A stretch of 64,000 nucleotides of DNA from Halospeciosus flavus (lineage in GTDB: Archaea > Halobacteriota > Halobacteria > Halobacteriales > Halobacteriaceae). The notes beneath the pieces are model-generated. The model saw nothing but the letters and a program-made list of their open reading frames with translations. It was not told where the DNA came from and searched no databases. The position numbers were made by a program, and so were the translations under genes. The stretch covers positions 1,860,001 to 1,924,000 of the forward strand of contig NZ_CP122312.1 of assembly GCF_029814175.1 (NCBI RefSeq), written 5' to 3'. Positions 42,765 to 50,036 of the stretch are shown in pieces. The stretch's first letter is position 1. Each line of letters begins with the position of its first letter.

Positions 42765-44747
42765 ATGGCACGGCAAACACAACTCAGGAGCGCCATCCTC
42801 GCGGCGCTACTGGTACTGTCAGTTTTCGCAGGAAGTATCGCATTCGCCGGTTCGGCCGCAGCGGTGCAGGCCGACGGCAGCAGCATCGACACCGACCCGG
42901 CGGACCCCAACGAGACGGCCACGCACAAGGTCGTCCTCGAACTCACGGGTAACGAGGGTGGGAACGCTCTCTCGGACATCTACGTGAACTACTCGGTGGA
43001 CCCCGCGTACAACGGGTCCGTCGCGAACGTCACGAAAGAGGACGTTCTCCGCGTCGGCGTCGACGTCGACGAGTCCGGCGACATCGACCAGCAGGCGAAG
43101 GACCTGAAGCGCGTCCTCCACCCACACAACGGGACGCTCGTCTTCGACTTCGGCGGCGACACGAGCCTCAAAGACAACGAGTCGGTCATCGTCGTCTTCA
43201 ACAACACGACGAACCCGACGACCGGCGAGTACAACGTCTCGGTCGACGTCAACACCGGGAGCAAGTTCGACCCGGTGAACACGACGCTCAAAGTCGGCCC
43301 GAACGTCACCGACTACGAGACGAACGAGACCGAGGTGACGGGCTACGAACCGGCGTCGGACCACGACGAGATCATCGACTCCGCGCCGCCGAACCCGGGA
43401 CAGACGGCGACTCACCACGTCGCCATCGCCACCTCCTCGAACGAGGTGGGTAACTCCCTCTCCGACATCCAGGTGAACTACCACGCCGACGGGAGTTTCG
43501 ACGGCTCCGTCCAGGACGTCGGCATCGAGGACGTGAAGAAAGTCGGCTTCGACATCGACGGTGACGGCGACATCGACGTCTCCACGATGGACGACCTGAA
43601 GTCCGTCACGACGACGAACGTCGGCGAGACCGTCACCTTCGACTTCGGCGGGAACTACGGTATCAAGGACGACTACGGCGTCATCGTCGTCTACTCGGAC
43701 GTCCAGAACCCGACGTCGCCGGGCAACTACACCGTCCAAGCCGACATCAACGTCCAGTCGACGAAGAACCCCCGTACGGGGTCGCTCGTCCTCGCGAACT
43801 ACACGTTCCGTAACCTCACACTCCACAACTACACCGCGCTCAACGCGACGTACAACAACACGACAGTCCTGAACAGCACGTGGAACAACACGACCATCGT
43901 CAACTCCACGTTCACGAACGTCACGCAGAACCGGACGGTCTGGACCAACGTGACGGTCCAGAACGCGACGCTGAACAACACCACGTTCTACAACACGACC
44001 TGGCGGAACGTCTCCGTCGTCAACGAGACGTGGTGTAACCAGACCTGGCAGAACGTCACCGTCACGAACACGACGTGGGCCAACGGCACCGCGTGCAACG
44101 TGACGTGGACCGACTCCACACTCCGGAACGCGACGTGGAACAACACCACCATCTACAACACGTCGCTGGTGAACGTCACGTGGCAGAACACCTCCGTCGT
44201 GAACTCGACGTTGGTGAACACCACGTGGAACAACACGACGGTCTGGAACACGACGCTCAACAACACGACCGTCGTGAACTCGACGTTGGTGAACACCACG
44301 TGGAACAACACCACGACGACGAACGTAACCGTGACCAACGCGACGCTGACGAACGTCACGTTCCAGAACGTCACGCTGTCGAACGTGACGATATCGAACG
44401 TCACCTGGACCAACGTGACCATCACGAACGAGACCTGGGAGAACACGTCCGTGACGAACGCCACGTGGTCGAACGCCACGCTGGCGAACGGGACGTGGGA
44501 GAACACCTCGTTCTACGAGTTCGACCTGACCGACACGACGTTCGAGAACGTGACGTTCGACGACTCGGACGTCCGTGACGTCACCTTCGAGGACACGTCG
44601 CTCGACGAAATCGCGCACGACCGCTCGCGTCTCGAGAACTTCACCGTCGACGACGAGGACCTCGACGACGGCGTCGTCGACGACGAGAAGATCAAGAAGG
44701 AGAAGAAGTACATCAAGAAGACGAACAACGGCGACGGCAACAGCTAA
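42765..44747 (+). CDS. Secreted protein with sequon-bearing pentapeptide-repeat beta-helix
   Basis: 660 residues. A Sec signal peptide (residues 1-34, MARQTQLRSAILAALLVLSV...AAAVQA). Two related domains follow at about 42-165 and 185-335, both with 'DPADPN/PPNPGQ.TATH', 'LSDI.VNY', a D.DGD-type loop and 'FDFGG...KD..GVIVV'. Residues 345-614 are 54 consecutive pentapeptide units in strict register, of the form N-x-T-hydrophobic-x; 46 of the first 48 begin with an N-x-T/S sequon. Units 49-54 shift to canonical DxTF./DVTFE pentapeptides. The tail is Asp/Lys-rich; no PGF-CTERM anchor is seen. A right-handed quadrilateral beta-helix with an Asn ladder is predicted. Confidence 0.85.
   Translation: MARQTQLRSAILAALLVLSVFAGSIAFAGSAAAVQADGSSIDTDPADPNETATHKVVLELTGNEGGNALSDIYVNYSVDPAYNGSVANVTKEDVLRVGVDVDESGDIDQQAKDLKRVLHPHNGTLVFDFGGDTSLKDNESVIVVFNNTTNPTTGEYNVSVDVNTGSKFDPVNTTLKVGPNVTDYETNETEVTGYEPASDHDEIIDSAPPNPGQTATHHVAIATSSNEVGNSLSDIQVNYHADGSFDGSVQDVGIEDVKKVGFDIDGDGDIDVSTMDDLKSVTTTNVGETVTFDFGGNYGIKDDYGVIVVYSDVQNPTSPGNYTVQADINVQSTKNPRTGSLVLANYTFRNLTLHNYTALNATYNNTTVLNSTWNNTTIVNSTFTNVTQNRTVWTNVTVQNATLNNTTFYNTTWRNVSVVNETWCNQTWQNVTVTNTTWANGTACNVTWTDSTLRNATWNNTTIYNTSLVNVTWQNTSVVNSTLVNTTWNNTTVWNTTLNNTTVVNSTLVNTTWNNTTTTNVTVTNATLTNVTFQNVTLSNVTISNVTWTNVTITNETWENTSVTNATWSNATLANGTWENTSFYEFDLTDTTFENVTFDDSDVRDVTFEDTSLDEIAHDRSRLENFTVDDEDLDDGVVDDEKIKKEKKYIKKTNNGDGNS
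43797..44606 (+). repeat. 54 pentapeptide-coding units (15-bp period)
   Basis: Each 15-bp unit encodes N-x-T/S followed by a hydrophobic and a variable residue. At DNA level the units differ by many synonymous changes and only a few blocks (for example around 44205-44315) recur nearly exactly, so the array is old or under selection for protein rather than freshly duplicated DNA. Confidence 0.9.
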
Positions 44748-44810
44748 CGCGCTCGCCGATTCCGCAGTCCTCTTTTCTTCGGTGCAGTTGGTCGAGTAGC
44801 GACCGTCCGG

Positions 44811-46304
44811 TCAGGACGTCCAGTACGAGGGCGTCAGCAGGACGAGCACCGGGACGATTTCGATACGGCCGACCCACATCAGCACGGTGAGGGCGGCCTT
44901 CGTCGTGGCCGGGAGTCCCTCGTACGTGCCGTAGGGACCCGCGATTCCGAAGGCCGGTCCGACGTTGAAGAAGGTCGCGGCGGCGATGGACATCGCCTCG
45001 AACTCCGAGAGCGCGAGTCCGACGCGCGCCGCGTCGGCGGCCACGAGCGCCGCGGTGAACGCGAAGAAGAGGAGACTGACGAGCGTGTAGCCGTACACGT
45101 CCGCGAGCGTCTCCTCGTCGACGACGTCACCGTTGAGTCGGACCGGGCGGACGAGTTCGGGGCGGATCGACCGGAAGAGGTCGCGGCGGAACCCCTTGAG
45201 GACGACCAGCCAGCGGACCACCTTGATTGAGCAGGTCGTACTGCCGGCCATCCCCCCGAGGAAGAGACAGGCGAACAGGAGGTGACGGGCGAGCGGCGGC
45301 CAGGTGTTGTAGTCGACGCTCGCGTACCCCGTCGTCGTCACGATGGAGGCGACCTGGAAGGCGGCGTGGCGGAGCGTCTCCGGGGTGGTCGCGAAGAGAC
45401 CGCCGACGACCAGCGAACCGGTGACGCCGACCGTGAACACGCCGAGGAGGACGAGGTAGAAGTGGAACTCGTCGCTCCGCCAGAGCGCCTCGACCTCTCC
45501 GCCGAGCACCTCGTAGAGCAGGACGAAACTCGTCGCACCGACGATCATGAACAGCGTCGTCGCCCACTGGACCGCCCCGGAGAAGGCGCCGAGACTCTCC
45601 GGTCGTGGGGAGAACCCCGCCGTCGAGACGGTCGTCAGGGCGTGGGCGACGGCGTCGAACGGGGTCATCACGGGGGCGAGTCCGACGACGTGGAGTCCGT
45701 AGAGGACGGCGACGTTGAGCGCCGTGAGTGCGATGTAAAGGAGCCAGAGGAGCCGGGCCGTCTCCCGGATGTGCGGGGTGAGTCGGCGGACGTCCTGGAG
45801 TTGGGACTCGCCCTCCATCAACTGGGCGCCGTTGACGCCGAGTCGGGCGAGGACGGCCGTCGCGAGCACGAGGATGCCGAGCCCGCCGAGCCACTGCAGG
45901 ATCTGCCGCCACAGCAAGATGGCGCGACTGTGAACGGAGAAGTCGAGCAACACCGTCGCGCCCGTCGTCGTCACGCCGCTCATGCTCTCGAAGAGCGCGT
46001 TGACCGGGTGTGCGACGGCGCCCTCGCCCGCGACGACGAACGGAACGGCGCCGACCAGGGCGACCACGAGCCACGCCAGCGATACCATCAAGAACGCCTC
46101 GCGTCGACCGATGTCCCCGCCCGCCCGGAGTCGTTCGAGCGCGAGTCCGCTCGCCCCGGTGAGGACCAGCGGGAGCAAGAAGGGCGCGACCGGCGTCCCG
46201 TCGAAGACGGCCAGAACGAGCGGTGCGAGCAGCGGGACGACGAGCCACTTCAGTACGGTCCCGACTTCGCCGACGCTCGTCCGCCAGTCGACTCTGACCT
46301 CCAT
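44811..46304 (-). CDS. trkH: TrkH-family potassium uptake membrane protein
   Basis: 497 residues. Four membrane-pore-membrane repeats are discernible; 'FESMSGVTTTGATVL', 'HALTTVSTAGFSPRPESLG', 'VASIVTTTGYASVDYNTWP' and 'FFNVGPAFGIAGP' are the pore loops with filter glycines, and 'LQWLGGLGILVLATAVL' is a conserved family segment. It imports K+, central to salt-in osmoadaptation. No TrkA (RCK) partner gene is adjacent. The start at 46304 is chosen over 46385 since the extra 27 residues are out of family. Confidence 0.92.
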   Translation of the reverse strand: MEVRVDWRTSVGEVGTVLKWLVVPLLAPLVLAVFDGTPVAPFLLPLVLTGASGLALERLRAGGDIGRREAFLMVSLAWLVVALVGAVPFVVAGEGAVAHPVNALFESMSGVTTTGATVLLDFSVHSRAILLWRQILQWLGGLGILVLATAVLARLGVNGAQLMEGESQLQDVRRLTPHIRETARLLWLLYIALTALNVAVLYGLHVVGLAPVMTPFDAVAHALTTVSTAGFSPRPESLGAFSGAVQWATTLFMIVGATSFVLLYEVLGGEVEALWRSDEFHFYLVLLGVFTVGVTGSLVVGGLFATTPETLRHAAFQVASIVTTTGYASVDYNTWPPLARHLLFACLFLGGMAGSTTCSIKVVRWLVVLKGFRRDLFRSIRPELVRPVRLNGDVVDEETLADVYGYTLVSLLFFAFTAALVAADAARVGLALSEFEAMSIAAATFFNVGPAFGIAGPYGTYEGLPATTKAALTVLMWVGRIEIVPVLVLLTPSYWTS

Positions 46305-46435
46305 CGTCGGGTATCGACTCGGCCTACCGCCGCCGAGCGTAAAGTGACACCGACTACGTGTGGGTGTCACGAGTCGAACAGCCACGTCGGGACGAAAAAA
46401 AGAACCGGGTGTGAGTGTGAGCGCGAGCGGAGCGG

Positions 46436-47074
46436 TTACTCGTCCGAGGAGGACTCCGTGTCCTCCTGCTCGTCTTTCACTTCGTCCTCGTCGTCTTCGC
46501 TCGCGGCGTCACTGTCTTCGTTCTCGTCACCTTCCTGCTCGGTCTCGTCTTCGGACTCGTCGGTCTCTTCGTCCTGCTTCTCGTCCTCTTCAGCCTCGTC
46601 TTCGTCCTTCTCTTCACGCTCCTCGTCGGGGCGCTCGTACTCGACCTTCTCCTCGACGAGCGTCAGCGTGCCGTCGTGGCGTTCGTACGTCAGTTCGCCC
46701 TCGACGTGGTCACCCTCGAACGTGACTTCGAGTTCGTCCACGTCCTCGTGGGTGACGTTGCGGACGTCGACCGAGACCGTCCCGTTCGCGCCGGTGGTTC
46801 CGACCTTCTCACCGTTCACGGAGACGGTCAGGTTCGCGACGCCGCTCCCGTCCGCGTCGGTGACGGTGAGCGTCGCCGTCCCGTTCTCGTAGGTCACGAC
46901 CGCGTCCACGTTCGCGGGCGCGGCGGTCGCGTTCGCGGCCGTCGACCCGTTCGTGGTCGACTCGTTCGTCGGCGAGGCGGAGGCAGCGGGGCCGATGCCG
47001 CCCGAGGCGGCGACGGCACCGCCCATCGACAGCAGTACGACCAGTCCGGCGGCGAGTAGTTTCGTGGTGTCCAT
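46436..47074 (-). CDS. Secreted protein with Asp/Glu-rich C-terminal tail
   Basis: 212 residues: Sec signal (MDTTKLLAAGLVVLLSMGGAVAA), an Asn/Thr-rich linker with several sequons (NESTTNGSTAANAT), a small Ig-like or carboxypeptidase-regulatory-like beta domain (about 60-140: TATLTVTDADGSGVANLTVSVNGEKVGTTGANGTVSVDVRNV), and a tail of about 70 residues that is almost all Glu/Asp. The tail could bind divalent cations or stay soluble at high salt. No anchor seen. Function unknown. Confidence 0.72.
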   Translation of the reverse strand: MDTTKLLAAGLVVLLSMGGAVAASGGIGPAASASPTNESTTNGSTAANATAAPANVDAVVTYENGTATLTVTDADGSGVANLTVSVNGEKVGTTGANGTVSVDVRNVTHEDVDELEVTFEGDHVEGELTYERHDGTLTLVEEKVEYERPDEEREEKDEDEAEEDEKQDEETDESEDETEQEGDENEDSDAASEDDEDEVKDEQEDTESSSDE

Positions 47075-47227
47075 CGTTGCACTCGGTAGAACGGTCCAGA
47101 CCCACTTCAACCAGGACGACCGTGTCCGTCGATTTCGGTCGATTAAGCCGAGTTAAACGGTAGTGAACGGTCCCGCCACGGCGTCGACCGGAGCAAACGA
47201 TATGTACCCGTGGCGTGACACGACACC

Positions 47228-48370
47228 GTGACCGTGATCGACCCGTCGGGCGCCGAGCGCGTCCGCCGACGCTTCGAACAGCACCTCGACGTGGGACTCC
47301 ACCACGGCGCGCAACTCGCCGTCTACCGCGGGGACGAGCGACTCCTCGACCTCGCCGGCGGCGTGACCGGGTACGACGGCGAGGCGACGACGAGCGACCG
47401 GAAACACCTCCTCTTCTCCTGTACCAAGCCGCTCGCGGCCGCGGCGCTCCACCACCTCGTCGACGCGGGCAACCTCGCCTACGACGACCGCGTGGTCGAC
47501 CACTGGACCGAGTTCGCCGCCGACGGCACCGCGAAGGCCGAGACGACTGTCCGCCACGTCCTGAGCCACCAGGCGGGGTTGGCCACGACGGCCCTCGACG
47601 CGAACCCCGACGCCTGGACCGACTGGGACGCGTCCGTCGAGTACCTCGAAGACGCCGACCCCGCACACGACCCGGGCGACGATGTCGCCTACCACTCGCT
47701 CTCCTTCGGGTACCTCGTCGGCGAACTCGTCCGACGGGCGAGCGGGCAGTCGGTCGGTGCGTACGCCCGCGAGCACGTCTTCGACCCGTTGGGGATGGAC
47801 GACACCTACATCGGCCTCCCCGACTCCGAACCCGACGACGTGGCCACGCTCGTCGGCTTCGACCCGTTCGACCGCTGTCGCTCGCCCGACGCCGGTCTCG
47901 CCACCGGCCCGCACGAGGCGGCCGCGCTCTTCAACGAGGAGTCGGTCCACCGCGCCGAGATTCCGGCCGCCGCGGGCGTCGGGACGGCCCGCGACCTCGC
48001 GCGCTTCTACGCGACGTGGGCGAACGGCGGTGCCTTCGACGGCCAGCAGTTCGTCTCCGAAGCCACCGCGTCGGCCGCCGTCGACGTCCAGGCCGAGACC
48101 GAGTCCGACGGAAAACTCGACGTCCCCCGGCGCTACGGACTCGGGTTCGTCCGTGCCGGCCCGGTCACCGCGAACTTCGGCGCCGCCGCTCCCTCGCGGG
48201 TGTTCGGCCACGGCGGCCTCGGCAGCAGCGTCGCGTGGGCCGACCCGGAGACCGGTCTCGCCTTCGCCTACGTGACGAACGGGGTCCGCGACAGCTACGA
48301 ACACGCCGCGCGCGTGAACCAACTCGGCGACGCCGTCAGAGCGGCGTTCGACGGGGAGACCGAGAGCTGA
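47228..48370 (+). CDS. Serine hydrolase, beta-lactamase class C family
   Basis: 380 residues from GTG. Nucleophile motif S-C-T-K (in LLFSCTKPLAAAALHHLV), Tyr motif 'YHSLSFGYLVGELVRR' (Y-x-S variant of Y-x-N), and a C-terminal 'FGHGGLGSS' (H-G-G replaces K-T-G). This set points to an esterase/DD-peptidase-like hydrolase (EstB type), not an antibiotic-degrading beta-lactamase. No signal peptide, so it is cytoplasmic. The stop lies 19 nt before palindrome copy 3. Confidence 0.9.
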   Translation: MTVIDPSGAERVRRRFEQHLDVGLHHGAQLAVYRGDERLLDLAGGVTGYDGEATTSDRKHLLFSCTKPLAAAALHHLVDAGNLAYDDRVVDHWTEFAADGTAKAETTVRHVLSHQAGLATTALDANPDAWTDWDASVEYLEDADPAHDPGDDVAYHSLSFGYLVGELVRRASGQSVGAYAREHVFDPLGMDDTYIGLPDSEPDDVATLVGFDPFDRCRSPDAGLATGPHEAAALFNEESVHRAEIPAAAGVGTARDLARFYATWANGGAFDGQQFVSEATASAAVDVQAETESDGKLDVPRRYGLGFVRAGPVTANFGAAAPSRVFGHGGLGSSVAWADPETGLAFAYVTNGVRDSYEHAARVNQLGDAVRAAFDGETES

Positions 48371-48389
48371 GAGCGCCGACCCACTAGGT

Positions 48390-48419
48390 CAGTTGAACAG
48401 TTGTACAATCGTTCAACTG
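48390..48419. repeat. 30-bp palindromic repeat, copy 3
   Basis: Identical to copies 1 and 2 over the 30-bp core plus one base on each side, same orientation. It lies between the stop of the serine hydrolase (+) and the stop of the HNH gene (-), only 8 nt from the latter. Confidence 0.95.
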
Positions 48420-48427
48420 TTCGGCGC

Positions 48428-49099
48428 TCACCACCAGTCGAGTCGTCGGTTGTGACGGTCGAGGTAGTCCGAGGCGACGTCGACCTCGACTCGCTCGTCG
48501 GCACGTTCGACGAGCGTCCGCCGGAGGACGTCGCTCTCCGTCTCGAAGTCGGGGTCGAGTTGGAGTCGGTAGTCGGTGTCGAGGGTGAAGAGTCCCGCGT
48601 CGAAGGCCGCGTGGTGGGTCCGACTCAGCGGGAGGACGTTCCGCGGGTCGGTCCGGTGGTCGGGGAAGCCGCTCCACGGGAGGACGTGCGCGACGTCGAG
48701 GAGGCGGTCGTGGTCGACGCCCGATACCGGACACCGGTGTCCGTAGCGGTCGAGAACGTGCGCGCGGAACGCGGCCGGAATCGAGCGGGCACCGACGACC
48801 GTCTCGTACTCGGCGGCGGTGTAGTCCGGTGTGACCTCGTCCACGTCGGCGGCCCGGTCGGTCCCGAGGTCACGGATGCGGTAGCGCCCGGCGTCGTCGA
48901 GAAAGTCGACCTCGCCGCGGTCGCGGAGTTGCTGGAGGACCTGTCGAACCTTCGCGTCGACGTGATCGTTGTCCGGGAACTCCGCGACGAACACCGCGCG
49001 CGACTGGTCGAGGAAGTCGCCGAGTTCGACGACGTCGCTCCCGGTCTGTTCCTCGAAGCGTGCGAGTTCCCGCCTGACCACCCGGCGCCAGCGCGACAT
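48428..49099 (-). CDS. HNH endonuclease with N-terminal winged helix
   Basis: 223 residues. Residues 1-75 look like the winged-helix module found in Dam-replacing-type restriction proteins (FLDQSRAVFVAEFPDNDHVDAKVRQVLQQLRDRGEVDFLDDAGRYRI). The C-terminal HNH domain contains 'RCPVSGVDHDRLLDVAHVLPWSGFPDHRTDPRNVLPLSRTHHAAFDAGLF' (A-H-x-x-P..N-x-x-x-L..H-H-x-x-F-D). A standalone restriction-like nuclease is likely; no methyltransferase is adjacent. The role in host or defence is unproven. Confidence 0.85.
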   Translation of the reverse strand: MSRWRRVVRRELARFEEQTGSDVVELGDFLDQSRAVFVAEFPDNDHVDAKVRQVLQQLRDRGEVDFLDDAGRYRIRDLGTDRAADVDEVTPDYTAAEYETVVGARSIPAAFRAHVLDRYGHRCPVSGVDHDRLLDVAHVLPWSGFPDHRTDPRNVLPLSRTHHAAFDAGLFTLDTDYRLQLDPDFETESDVLRRTLVERADERVEVDVASDYLDRHNRRLDWW

Positions 49100-49150
49100 G
49101 CCCCGGCGTAGGCGATCAGTCGATCAAAAGGTTTCGCCGCGTGGGGGTGT

Positions 49151-49807
49151 TCAGTAACCGAGCGTCTCCTCGACGAGGACGACCGTGGTGCGGCCCTCGG
49201 TGCCCTCCTGGCGGTAGACGAGTTCCTTCGCGGGGTAGCTCTCGACGCCGTAGGCGTCCTGTGCGCGCTCGTTCTCGAAGGGGTACGCGAACTCGTGGAG
49301 GCGCTCGCGGGCGGTCTCGACGTCCTCGACGACCTTGTTGACGCCCGCGACGACGAGGAGGTGCTTCGCGGCGAACGGGTACGCGCCGACGCGACTGCCC
49401 GAGAGGTCCGCGGCGACGAGCGCGCCCGTCCGCGCGATGGCGTTCGCGCTCCCGAGGAAGTAGTCGGCGGTCTGGGCCTCGCGACGGGCGTCGGCCCGCG
49501 CCTGGTCGTCGTCGATGCTGAAGACCTTCCCGTAGAGGTTCTCCCAGTCGTGGTCGCCCTCGTTCAGGTACTCCATGAAGCCGATCTCTTCGAGCGTCGT
49601 CGAGTGACCGTTCATCACCGAGGACTCCGCGGGAATTTCGTCCTGCAGGAACGCCAGGGCCGCCTCGGCGTCCTCGACGACCTCGACCTCGAAGCCGCTG
49701 TCCTCGAGGTTCTCGACCGTCTCCTCGAGTTCGTCTCGGCTCGGGTGCTCGTCCCAGGACTCGTCTACGTCGACCTCGTCGATGTAATCGGACTTCTGCT
49801 GGCTCAC
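49151..49807 (-). CDS. LUD domain protein (LutC/YkgG-like)
   Basis: 218 residues from GTG 49807. Sequence 'EIPAESSVMNGHSTTLEEIGFMEYL', 'ADYFLGSANAIARTGALVAADLSGSRVGAYPFAAKHLLVVAGVNKVVEDVETARERL' is the LUD core (NxxxG...TGT-like; here ARTGALV). LUD proteins act in lactate oxidation complexes or bind quinone/NAD-like ligands. No LutA/LutB genes lie next to it. An upstream start at 49885 would add 26 residues of poor quality. GTG 49807 gives 'SQQKSDYIDEVDV'. Confidence 0.85.
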   Translation of the reverse strand: MSQQKSDYIDEVDVDESWDEHPSRDELEETVENLEDSGFEVEVVEDAEAALAFLQDEIPAESSVMNGHSTTLEEIGFMEYLNEGDHDWENLYGKVFSIDDDQARADARREAQTADYFLGSANAIARTGALVAADLSGSRVGAYPFAAKHLLVVAGVNKVVEDVETARERLHEFAYPFENERAQDAYGVESYPAKELVYRQEGTEGRTTVVLVEETLGY

Positions 49808-49952
49808 GTCGGAGAAGAGAGGGGAAACGTAGAAGAGACTGCGGGCAGCGGCGAGTCGTGCCCGAGCGAGTGACGTCGACGTCACCCGGTTACACTCGCG
49901 TCACCGGTGGTGGTCGGCGACGCTCGCCGTCGCGAGGAGGCGACGACGTTTC

Positions 49953-50003
49953 CGAGATTCTCGCTCCCTCCGGTCGCTCCCGCTCGCCTTCCCGAGATTC
50001 TCG
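49953..50003. repeat. Two CGAGATTCTCG palindromes
   Basis: The 11-bp palindrome occurs at 49953-49963 and 49993-50003, spaced 40 nt, in the 229-nt gap between the LUD gene start and the uvrA stop, with a degenerate third near 50030. Related CGAGATTC/GAATCTCG arms form the hairpin at 63554-63589. Likely a dispersed haloarchaeal intergenic repeat or a terminator of uvrA. Confidence 0.55.
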
Positions 50004-50036
50004 ACGGCTCACGATGTTCGCCGTCTCCGAATCTCG

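Noticed and set aside
43797-44606. 15-bp periodic DNA considered as a CRISPR-like or recent tandem repeat
   Set aside because: The period is a protein pentapeptide; units differ widely at DNA level and there are no constant repeats with unique spacers.
47228-48370. Antibiotic-resistance beta-lactamase
   Set aside because: Tyr and C-terminal motifs (Y-x-S, H-G-G) fit esterase-like members of the family, and there is no export signal.
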